A DNA stretch of 64,000 nucleotides, from contig JAYKKR010000022.1 in assembly GCA_036971615.1 (NCBI GenBank), positions 186,001 to 250,000 of the forward strand. The letters run 5' to 3'. This DNA is from Amyloporia xantha (taxonomy: Eukaryota; Basidiomycota; Agaricomycetes; Polyporales; Adustoporiaceae). How positions within the stretch are numbered: position 1 is the first letter of the stretch; every line of letters starts with the position of its first letter. Position numbers and translations under genes: made by a program. Shown here piece after piece: positions 1 through 10,592 of this stretch. The notes under the pieces were generated by a model, which was given only the letters and a program-made list of their open reading frames with translations, made no database searches and was not told where the DNA came from.

Positions 1-1548
1 CACGGCGGAGCTCTGTGCGTAACACGCGGAAAGCGCTGCATTCCACAGGTACGGTGCGTGCATGTCGAACCTTATTTCGAGTGAACGCCAACGAGAGATT
101 AAGGGGGCGACGAGGTGCATATAGATCTGCACTGTGCGCGCATCGAAGGTCGTGGTGTAATATAAACCATTCGACGAGACTACTCGTGGCAGGAGTTGGA
201 TGTCAAGAGTGCACGCCTTTGCACGACGTATTCGTTCGTTCCACATGTCGAGACGACTATCGAGGGCGATGCGTCTCCATAATGCAGGTGTATGTAGTGC
301 CAGCCTGTACCAGGCTTTGCACACGTGCGAGATCAGCACAGGAAACATTGTATCATCTTCAGCGCCCAGTGTGAAAATGTGTGCCAGTAGCTCGTTGGGT
401 AGGAGCATTATTCTGTGATGCCTGCGACGTGCATACTGGGCGTGCAGGGGGGCATCCACGCGCGGAGAAGGTTGTTCTGTAGATTTTGAGCATCAACTTC
501 AGTGTAATTCATACGATTTGCATGAATATGCACCAACTCGCGAGGACCTTCTACTGCTTCGAAGCCGTGTAAGCGTTAGCTACATTAAGACGCATGCTAA
601 ACTCACTCAGATGTGTAGATAGACTTCACCGCGTCCACAAGCGACCGGGTGAGCTCCTGACGACGAGATCGCTTCAGAGTGAAAGGCATGGTCGGGGAGC
701 GGGGAAAGGGGCGCACACATACTGAAAAGCCCCTCCGTTATGTAGGATCGGTATGAGCGGATCCCCTTACAGAAGACCCAAGAGGGGCTATGCTGGCGTC
801 CAGCGCCTGAACGGGCGGGCTGAAGGTTGACAGGGGTTAGTTAATTGTATGAACTCTGCGCCGGAGACAATGAAACACCGGCACAAAAAGCCGAGCACAA
901 CCAGTACTTATACCTGAACCTGTTGCATGTCATCATGTAGCATTCTTGGGGGCGGCATGTGCTCACCCGGAGCACGAACTCAATAGGGGTAGTTCAGGCT
1001 GCCGGGTCTGGGTCCTGTGCTCAGACACCAGCGGCGTAGTGGGACAAGTTCGTGCATATGGGGCGGCTGCTCACAATGCTTTGGCAGAATGCTGCAGTCC
1101 ACTATCCAGGAGGAGAGGCAGGATCGCCGAATCTTCCTGACATGGTTGCCACTGGTACTGAATGTCAGACTCGCGCTCAACTCGCGCTGCCTAGCCGATG
1201 TGAGGGTGTCACGAGCCCCATATATTCCATACAAGGATTTCTGCTGAGAGCATCGCCCGCATGAATATTAATGTGAGTGGTATAGAAAGCGCCGAGCTCT
1301 AAGAATATGCCAGTGAGTGGTTGGGAGACGCGTTGCGCCTGCTGCCGAGGTCCTTCCATATTTGGACCACACGCTGGGCGCTTGTTACAGGGCGACTTTG
1401 GCGGCAGGACGGTGGCGGCGCGCGGAGCGGTCGGTGGTCAATCTACAAGTTCTCACATGCATCTCTTCATCTCGACAGGCTGTCCATATTACTCGTGTAC
1501 GACATTTCCTGAACCATAGTGTATCTCTGAATAAGACTGAGCCAGGAC
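1..1548. other. No supported gene
   Basis: Only short open frames occur, with no recognisable domain and no chain of splice-compatible exons. CpG dinucleotides are frequent here, unlike the block at 13-15 kb. The last part is presumably the 5' flank of the SUMO protease gene that starts at 1549. Confidence 0.5.
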
Positions 1549-4500
1549 ATGAACGGATTCCGCCCTGAGGAGAGGAAGCAAATGCAGCAGATACATGGTT
1601 TGTCTTCCGGTGCTGAGTCCATCCCAAGCAGTAGGAGGGACGCGTCAAGGCCCACGGAACAAAGTCAGAGGTATTTAATCCGGCCGATGAATACGGTAAA
1701 AAGCTCATATTATCTTCAGCAAAGTCTGGTCGAGCGCGAAGGCGACAATTATCCAGACGCCTTCGAATGATACGTCTCGCCGCAATTACCGAGGTACCAA
1801 TCCATTTAACGGTCGCTTCGCTAGTACCTTGCATACCGGAAACAGAGGGCCTTCAGCTGGCAACAATCGCACCGCTTCGGCCACGGTCTTGTCGAACTTT
1901 ACCAGCTCGAACGCACAAAGTCCGTCTCGATCGGTGAAGCGGCCACGAGTAGTTGGTCCGAAAGATGGTAGAGATGCTTCAAAGCCATACGCAGAGTCAT
2001 CTGTGTCCAGATTTTTTTCAGGTCGGTGAGATGTCCAATCGAGGAGTGAGTGTTGTAGCTGAGTTGTCTTGCCCGCCGTGATCAGACAAGAACGGTACAC
2101 ATCCCAGAGTCTCCCAAGGACAGTCAGTACCCAACAGCGAAGTGGCTGGCAGGTACGAGCAGATTGTAATTGATGGAGACGAAGACATAGGCACGCCTGT
2201 TGAGCGACCTTTCCCGGCTGGACCATCATCGAAACGAAACGCGGGCTATACCAGTCCTGACCCTCTTAACATTATTGATTCACCATCGGGAACCCATTCT
2301 TCGAAACCTCACGATTTCGAGTTATCATCTGATTCCATTCAGTCTACCCGCGGGTTGCCTCCCGACGGCGACGCAAGAAAGCGACTGCAGGAGCGCGTTC
2401 ACCAGGCTAAAGTGATAGATGTGGACGAGCCAGATCCGATTGAGGACTTCTCGGATTCTGAAATGCTACCATCTGCGAGTGGGCCAGCAACACCGCATGG
2501 AACGGTGCTCCCTGCGAACAACGTGCAAAAGAAAAAGGCAATTTTCGAGATGGCTCCGACACCTGTTTTACATATTGACTTGAGAACCATATCGGGGAAA
2601 CCTCAGTCAAAGAAAAGTAGTATGAAACCACGTGCGAAGAAGGTGCGTCTACTGCATCATGATTATACATACCACGCTCGGCCTTATATGTATGTTTTCC
2701 TGCGGCATTCAACTATGAAGGAAGATGCCGGCAAGTTGCTTGATCCCATAGCCACATCCTCTTCCGGGTTTAAAAGTACTACTCTGACGAAGAAGTCTGC
2801 CACTAAGGCGAAGAAACCCGATCAGCCGCCTGAACCTCTAGTGTTACCTTTGCAAGAGTGGTCGCTCGGATGTAGGCTCATGCAAGACGAAGACCGGGCT
2901 GCCGTGGAGCCGCGCTATTGGTTGACGTATACTCAGGATTTTCGCCCGTTGCTCACTGTTCGGGAGCGCAGTGGACACAATCCATTAAACGGACAAAGAT
3001 TGGAAGAGTTCAACGTTTCAGATGGGATTACCTCATTCACAGTAAATGTCGTTGCACTCCATTTACGTAGTTGAGCTCACATCTACATGCTTGCCTAGCA
3101 TACTCAGTGGCCATGTCTAGTCTCTATGCCCGTCATATTGCAAGTAAAGCCTTCTCGACCTACGCAGATAGATCCCAGATTTCCAGAGTATAATCCAGGT
3201 AGAAATATTCTGCCGTTCTACGGAACGCCGCTCAATTGATTCTTTAGGTTCCAGAGGGTTGGATGGCACAGTGACGTTCCGCTTTATGACAACACACGCG
3301 AACTGGAGGAATGGTGAGGTGTACGAGAAACTCATTAGAAAACTCCAAGACAGCATACCTAAAGTGGAATATCTCGAGTAAGTCACTTTATCGCGTCTCG
3401 TTCTATTGTAGGATACGCCTGAATCCTGTAAAACCTGCAGTCCCAGTGGCTCTCGAGCCTGCTGGGAAAAGACGTTGGGCGCTGCAGAATTAAAGAAGGC
3501 AGAGCTGAGACAGGAAGTCTCTTGCTCCTCTAGAGGTGATGACGGCCCGAAAGTTTCTACATCAAACAAACCAGCATCTCGACCATCGCCAAGGTTCGCA
3601 TAGTAGGTGTTACCCTGTCAGAAGCGGTGATACTGGGGCAACTAACCCATCCAAATTACAGCAAAGCTGCTCCTGCAACATCGGAACGTGAGACACGCTC
3701 CACGCGCCAATCAGCTCGTTCAAGCGCTCCCCGAAGCCCAACTCCTGAACCGGACGAGCTGTATATATATGGCTTATTTCTTGCATCCATAGGATTTACT
3801 GACGTATCTCGTTTTGGCAGGATCCTGGTATATCCTCCCACCGGGGCGGGCGCTATCAACATCAATAAGAGTGACCTCAAACGATTGGAACCTAATGCCT
3901 ATCTCAACGATACTCTCATCGAGTTTGGTTTGAAGTACGAGTTCTTTCGGCTGCTCTGTTTGCAGAAGACTGATTATTGTTATAGGCTGTGGTTAGCTGA
4001 ACTCAAGGAGAAAGAACCCGAAATTGCCGAACAGGTTCATGTCTTCAACTCTTTTTTCTACAAGAAACTCAACGTAAAAGAGTAAGTGTTGGACCAAGCA
4101 ATTCTGTACGCTTATCTGATGGCGGCTCTAGCAAGGAAGGTGGCTATCAAAGCGTACGCAAATGGACCTCTAAGTTCGATCTGTTTGAAAAGAAGTACAT
4201 CATTGTACCAATCAACGAGAAGTATGTGACTCACGTACGTATTCATTGTGTTTCTCATGGGAAGTCCTCAGCTTCCATTGGTATCTGGCAATCATCTACC
4301 ACCCGCAACACACCCTTACACCTGCACCAGTAACACGTCAGATCATAAAGCCTAATACGCGCAAGCGTAAACGTGAATCTGGGGTATCTGATTTGGCAGA
4401 AACCGAAGACCTCGAGGAGATTACTGTACTACAACCTCGTTCCACTGACGAAGAGGTTATACCTGATTCCTGCCCTCCATCTCGTGCCCCTTCACCTCAC

Positions 4501-5724
4501 CCATCTCGACAAGACAGCGATGAAGAGCAGGTCGAAAAGCTTCTCGACTCCACTCAGGCGTGCTCAATCAACGACAAATTGCAAATCTCGGACCATATGG
4601 CGGTAGTGGACGAGAAACCCGCAGTGGGCGAGCCGGTTGGCGCGGAAAGCATGGATATTGATACGATGCATTTGCAGTATCCCAGTTCTCCCATCAAGAG
4701 CCCTGAACGAATGGAGGTTGATTCGCCTTTATCGCTATTGGATGATGCAGATGAAGCGCGATGTTCTGAGAACAGCGCGGCCCAAAGCGCTTCAAATGCC
4801 AGTGCGCTCTCCCTTGATGACGGGGCGGATGTGAGAGCAAGTGTCGTGCCATCGATGTTCTATGGCGCTTCATCAGCATCAAGACTCAAGAAGGGCAAGG
4901 AGAAGGCGACTGCTGCATCTGTCGATCTAGATGAGGCTCAGCCAGAGGAAATACTGGCATCTGAGAGTAGCGAGCCTCACAGGACGTAAGCCAAGTCTTG
5001 TCCTTTTCTGCTCACTGCTCACAGGGATTGCCTTCATAAAGCACATACATATTCATTTTTGATTCTCTGGGATCAAGACATCCGCAAGCCATCAAGACGT
5101 TGACTAGGTATCTGCAAATGGAAGCTAAAGACAAGAAAGGTATCGGTAGTCCTGGTCTAGCGCAAGGTAGACATGCCTTGGTATGTGAGACTGCTATCCG
5201 CGCATGTTCTTTATTCAACAAAGTTGCATCATCAGGTCCCTATCCAGCCGAATTGGTGCGATTGTGGACTGTATGTCTTACATTTCGTGCGAGTTTTCCT
5301 GCGCAGTCCCGACTCTTATCAAGAGTTGATTCTGGTGAGAATGCATTCCACCATACCTGCTTCCGTATCTTTTACAACGCTTACACGTCTCATCCTAAAT
5401 GAGCAGTCCACGAAACAGAAAGGTTATCTCGTGAATCACCGCAAACAGGACTGGAAGGATGATGAGGTCGGGAAGCTCCGAGATGAGCTCAAGCAGCGCA
5501 TCAAGGAGCTTTCGCTACTGTGGAAGAACGAACGCACCGCGAAAGAGCAGCAACAGAAAAAAGACGAGGCGCAACAATCGTCGGAGAAGAGCAAAGTGGG
5601 TGCTGTGGCGTCGACTGTGTCGTCCGTCTCTTCCGATGAGGAGGTAGTGATAGCAGACGTGGAGGTTACCTCCGCGGCGCCGTCCAAAAGCAAGTCCACA
5701 GACCGAGCTCTTCGAATGAAGTAG
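1549..5724 (+). CDS. Ulp2/SENP6-7-like SUMO protease (peptidase family C48)
   Basis: A cysteine protease that removes SUMO from conjugates in the nucleus. The catalytic triad is visible: His in HWYLAIIYHP (codon 4275), Asp in FDSLGSRHP (codon 5061), Cys in NWCDCGLYVL (codon 5263), with the oxyanion Gln in VPIQPN (5245). FNSFFYKKL just upstream is typical of Ulp2/SENP6/7. The model uses many short introns, for example 1671-1719 and 2026-2107, whose phases agree; the ATG at 1549 is the first that feeds this chain. About 230 acidic, Ser/Pro-rich residues separate His from Asp, as in split Ulp2/SENP6-type domains. SUMO-interaction-like motifs occur at IVIDGDED, VIDVDEPD, ITVLQP and VVIADVE. A coiled, Glu/Lys/Gln-rich tail ends the protein. 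The family is clear; some exon joins around 3040-3620 are uncertain. Confidence 0.85.
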
Positions 5725-6485
5725 TGCAACTCAGACGTTCGCCTGATATTGTAGTTATGTCATAGTAATGCGCATATGTTAGGTACATTTATGCTCTAAT
5801 GCTACGGACCGCGTTCGTGCTAGTCGCTAATCATCTTCTGTTTCTCGGGCATGCTGTATCATTATTCGTCTACATTCGCTGCTCATCCATATATTCATGT
5901 GTATCACGATATTTTCGCAAATGTGCGTGCATATTTTATTTGCAACGACTGCATGAATTGTACACACATTCAGGGCAGTTATCATTACATTGATATGGCG
6001 CGATTTATTCAACACGGAGACTTGAATGATACCTATATCTAGCATGCTTCACACCATCCCGTATTATCTTGCTCGATGAGTTCTATTGCGAAGATCAAAT
6101 AGACCGGTAGGGAGAGACAGCATCAGAGAAGTGCGCCTAAAAAGCTATGCATATACATGATGTAGAACTATCGAGCAGTTCCGTCCATTCACCACCACAG
6201 CCAACACGATGCCACGTTGAGAGAAAGAAAAGAGAGTGCACACCGCGCCGCAACATGAGGAAGATGTTAGTCCGTGCGACGAACGAAAAATGTCAGAAAG
6301 GCAAATACGCGACTAGAGGGTAGTAGGGAGATAAGGTAAATGTCCGTCGGTATAGATGCGATGCGGAGGAAGTCGTCACGAGTCAAGGCGAGGCGGGTGC
6401 GCGCGTTGCGTAGAGTGCAGAGATGAGAGCGAAGAATTCCAGATACGACAGAGAAATGAGACGTTGACGAGACCCGCGGCCACGC
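5725..6485. other. Convergent intergenic spacer
   Basis: Lies between the 3' ends of the SUMO protease and the GH16 gene. The first half is AT-rich and probably holds both 3' untranslated ends. I see no gene or clear element in it. Confidence 0.5.
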
Positions 6486-8712
6486 TCATCCACATCCGTC
6501 GTAGAGCTGGTTACGGGGGAAGTCGTATCCTGCTTGCGCCCATGTCGTAAGGTTAGGATTTGAGTACGCATTCAAATGACTACAAGGAATTAGAGTGAGG
6601 ACAAAATTCGATTCGTGAGACAGTCAGGCTTACTTGTTGATATACTCCGCTGTGGGATAATTGGGGGGATCGCATGTGATGGCGTCCTCACCCAGACCCT
6701 CGCGCTGATATACACGCACGTAGTCGATATACATCTTCGACGGGAACTGCAGCGCTGCCCAGTCCTGCGGCTGGAAAGACGCTGCCTCGAAGCGTGAGTT
6801 TCACAAACCCAAAATAACGGAACCTAGGACTTACGTGACATGCCGAAGTTAAAGATGAGGTACTGCGAGCATTGAAAGAGATATACGCGTTAACTCGAAT
6901 CAACAGGTTTCGAAGATTACGATCGCCGTACCATCGGTTCCTCTGGGATTATCCGAGGCCCAATTTCTACAGCTTCATCGGGTCCGAGCGAGTCCGCAGT
7001 GACTTTCCAAGCAGGTTCCCCTTGGCTGTACCAAGTAATGTATCCACTAGAGCGGTCGCTCGGATCCGAAAGCCACTCGTATCCAAACACCCCGTACTCT
7101 TGGTCGTTGTAGATTGTATTGTTAATATTGGTCAACGCAGACACAGCTTCTTGATACGGGCCACCATGGTACGAATTGATCGAGGAGATTTCAGAATTGT
7201 ATATCGTGGTGACGGAGCTGTTGGTATCGAATACGTAGCCAAGGTTGTATGGTGCTATCTGCATACTTTGTGATGCTAGTGACTGCCAATCTGTCGGATC
7301 GATCTCAGCCTCGAGGATATCGATTTCGGGTACATTGCGTCCAACGTTGACTGAAGGACCCGGGTGGTCCGACCCAGGGCAGGTGCACGCCGAGAGCTTC
7401 TGCCCAGGTTGGTAGCTCAGGCCCTGTGCTGCTGTTGGAGTGTTGTTGGCGTATGTTTGATTCGGGAACGTTCCAACGTCACAGCTATCATAGGAATAAG
7501 GCCAAGTTCCTTGAGTGGTCGCACCATAACCAGCACGACCCTGCACGTGCATGAGTCATCTTGAAGAGATGTCGCATTAGCTTACGCACCAAGTTACCCA
7601 TTGTCCATGCAGCTGGCCAAAATCCACGCGTCGTATGCGAGCCCGGAAGACTGATCGATATCTCGACGTAGCCGGTGGTAAAGCAGAACTTGTTCCACGA
7701 TTGCAACATCCCACTCCGGAAGTTCAGATTGTGGTTCTCTACCTCATCCATCGTGATGACTAGTTTGCCACCCTCCGTTGTGATTTGCTGCATATCACAA
7801 GTTTAGATCAACAGGAAAACCATCAATACAATCGACGCATACCTCTGGCGCATACCACTCCAGATCACCTGTGGGCCAGTAGTTAAAGTTTACCGCCTCC
7901 CAGTACGGGTCGTCTCCCGGCCAGAAAGTTCGCCCATCGGTATTGAATTCATCGCTGAAGACCAATGTGTATTCCGATCCATCACTGGCTTTGTGCGAAT
8001 GAGCCGATGACGGAGTGTCTTTGTCGATTAAGGAAGGCATGTGAGGTAGGTCCGGAATTTGACCAGATTTGTTGACCCCGCCTAGGTTGTAGCCAACCGA
8101 TTTGGGCGTTGGGTTACCGTAATAATAGATGATCGGATACCCGGCAAACAGGGTGAGCAAGGCCCCGACAAGGAGGACCAACGTGGACATATTTATCCAA
8201 CCACGAGCAGAAAATGGCGTGCAGCTACGCTCAATAGCAGCATCACGAATGGGGTCGGGATTGTGCAGCGCATCGTCGAGATCGGGATCCTTCGTGTCCC
8301 ACAGGTATGGATAAGGCTGCACGGTGGACGTGCCGATCATGGGCGTTGCGGTGTTGACGGTTTTCTCACCCGTGGTGCCTACTGAGGTCTCTGAAACGGC
8401 GGCGCTGAACCGCGAAGGGTAGCCATTGCCATTGGTGACAGAATTTGGGTTGTACTTTTCATCAAAACATCAGCCAGACGGACGATGCGAAGAGAAAGCA
8501 AGACACACAGAATATGGACCGTATCCACCGCCAATAGCGCCGGTTGCGACGCCGTAAGTCGTGTCGTTCCTGCCGCCTTGGCTGCCCGATGCTTGAGGCT
8601 GCATTGGTGGAGGTGGAGGTTGAGACTGGTAGCGACTTGTGCCCTGAGGAGACTGAGGGACGGCGTAGTATTGTTGGTTTGGCGGCTGAGCTCTGCGAGG
8701 GACAGCAGCCAT
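6486..8712 (-). CDS. KRE6/SKN1-type GH16 beta-glucan synthesis protein
   Basis: A type II membrane protein of the SKN1/KRE6 family (GH16), needed for beta-1,6-glucan assembly in the fungal wall and acting in the ER/Golgi or plasma membrane. The Pro/Gln-rich cytosolic N-terminus starts MAAVPRRAQPP at 8712. It is followed by one membrane segment (STLVLLVGALLTLFAGYPII) and a luminal GH16 domain. The catalytic motif EIDILEAE (about 7304-7327, minus strand) carries the nucleophile and acid/base glutamates. Other family motifs are VFSDEFNTDGRTFWPGDDPYWEA, cut here to VFSDEFNTDGR and PGDDPYWEA, then YLIFNFGMS, MYIDYVRVYQ and a C-terminal LTTWAQAGYDFPRN. At least six exons join in phase by short GT-AG introns. 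It is divergent from the folate gene. Family assignment is firm; which paralogue it is cannot be told. Confidence 0.93.
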
Positions 8713-9126
8713 CGTGACGGTAGAGAGAACGCAATGCGCAGGAACAGCGCCACCATCCACTCCATTCCAACTCCGAGCATCCTTGCCAGCCGGCAGACCG
8801 GCTTCTGCCTCCGTTGTGCCTCCGGTTCACACTCCGCCCTCCCCCAAAACACGGTGCGGCTTGTCGGCAGCCAGCCTCCCCGCCGGAGGTCCGCCACCTT
8901 TTCCCTTTGCTCGCCGTCGCCACCTTGGACGAGGGCGAGGGCAGCGACCGACTGCAAACACGATGCTAAACACCGTTGCGGTGAGCAGACCGTCTTGCTC
9001 TCTCTCCCGTCCGTCGACTGCATGGTGCTCTCCTCCCCACATGCATATAAAAGGCTGTTATCTCAGGGTAACCGCGCTAGAAGCTCATATCTGATCCCTG
9101 GTCGCCTGAGGCCGCACGCTCGCAGC
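8713..9126. promoter_or_regulatory. Shared divergent promoter region
   Basis: This 414 bp interval separates the start codons of two oppositely oriented genes, the GH16 glucan enzyme and the folate synthase, so it must hold both promoters. It is C- and pyrimidine-rich on the plus strand. Co-regulation is possible but not shown by the sequence. Confidence 0.6.
9046..9053 (+). promoter_or_regulatory. Candidate TATA box for the folate synthase gene
   Basis: TATAAAAG lies 74 bp before the ATG at 9127, a reasonable distance for a fungal core promoter. This is pattern-based; no initiation site is known. Confidence 0.45.
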
Positions 9127-10592
9127 ATGTCCATCGACCTCTCGCTCGACCGGATACGCAGGCTTCAGGCGCTGCTGACCCCGTATACTCGTCCCACATG
9201 CCACATCACCGGAACGAATGGCAAGGGCAGCGTGTCCGCTCTTCTCTCATCCATCTTCCTGGCCTCATCACCCCGCGTCGTTGGCCGCTTCAACAGCCCT
9301 CACCTCGTTACCGTCCGTGATTGTATCACGCTCAACAACGCCCCCGTCACTCCTGACGTCTACGCTGCCGCGCGGGCACGCAGGTCGAGCATACTGACGC
9401 GGCACATGACATCGGCGCCAGCAGCTTTGAACTCTTGACCTGCACCGCGTTGCGTATATTCGAGGAAGCGCGAGCAGATGTGGTCATTCTCGAGGTAGGT
9501 ATGGGTGGCCGACTCGATGCGACAAATGTCATCCCGGACGAAGCTGTGCTCGTTTCAGCCCTCACTGCCGTCGACTTGGATCATCAGGCCTTCCTTGGCA
9601 GCACGGTCGCGGCGATCGCGCGTGAGAAGGTAGCAATTGGCAGACGGGGAAAGCCCTTCGTACTTGGGCACCAAGTCCACCCAGAGGTGGAGCTCGTCGT
9701 GCGGGAAGCAGTCGAGCAGATAGGAGGAGAGGTAATCCCTACCGTGGGTGTAAAGGCGCGGGACTGGGACGAGACTATTGACGGCCTTCAGCCTGCCTTT
9801 CTTTCAACATCTTTCGCGCCCCCTCCCTCTCAGCCTGTGGAAGCCCGAGTTCCATGCTTTACACAACCACTCCGTGCATTGCTTCCTTTGCACGGTGAGC
9901 ACCAGTTAGCCAACCTCGGCACCGCACTCGGAGTGATCTCCGCTCTGCTCACACATGCGTCCTGCGCCGATCGTCTGCATTGGCGCGAGTCGATAACGCC
10001 CGAAGCTGTCGCTCGCGGAATTCAGGCTACCACCTGGCCGGGGAGGTTATCCTTTCATCAGCTATCCTCAATGCAAATCGTCGCTGACGGTGCGCACAAT
10101 CCCGCCTCGGCACACACTCTAGCGGCATACATTTCGTCCATGTTGTCTGCGCGGGGACATGCCAACCACTCTGACCCTCCTATGCTCACATATCTTGTAG
10201 CGCTTTCGCATTCCCCGCCGAAAAGCCCGAAGGACACGCTCGCCCCGCTCTTGTCCCTACCTGCCAACATCGGCATAGCCCCCTTGCAATTCTCGACACC
10301 TGAAGGCATGCCCTGGGTCCGTCCTGAGGCTTACGACGTACTGTACTCTACAATCACCGAGCTCGCACCAGATGCAGAGATTTGGAAACGCGGTTCCGGG
10401 GAACAAGAGGATCCACTCAGTCAGATGCGCTCTGCCGTTGAATGGGCCGCAGAGAGGCAGAGGCGGGCGGGGGCGGATGGGCTTGTCGTCGTGGCTGGTA
10501 GTCTGTATCTTGTCGCGGACTTCTACCGACTGCTAGCGGAGGATCTGCCTAGAACGCATCTTCCTAATACAGATATGGGCGAGCCGTTATAG
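9127..10592 (+). CDS. FOL3: Dihydrofolate synthase / folylpolyglutamate synthase, with apparent frameshift
   Basis: Mur-ligase-fold enzyme that joins glutamate to dihydropteroate or folate using ATP. Motifs appear in the expected order: the P-loop ITGTNGKGSV near residue 22, FNSPHLVTVRDCI, SSFELLTCTALRIFEEA, EVGMGGRLDATN, and DGAHNPAS in the C-terminal domain. The gene has no evident intron. Reading is in frame 1 up to about position 9378 (YAAARA) and then must move by one base, equivalent to a one-base deletion, to reach QVEHTDAAHDIGASSFE. The gap between conserved blocks is only about 30 nt, too short for an intron. This is either a sequence error or a genuine disabling mutation; the rest of the gene looks intact and under constraint. 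The symbol is by family resemblance. Confidence 0.85.

Noticed and set aside
3380..3450. Third frameshift, in the SUMO protease
   Set aside because: With the first AG after the GTAAGT donor the frame seems broken, but the later acceptor ending ACCTGCAG restores LDPSGSRACWEK in phase, so no frameshift is needed.
8485..9126. Upstream in-frame extension of the folate synthase
   Set aside because: The frame is open, but it runs antisense through the first exon of the GH16 gene and lacks family sequence. The conserved start is MSIDLSLDRIRRLQ at 9127, after a TATA box.
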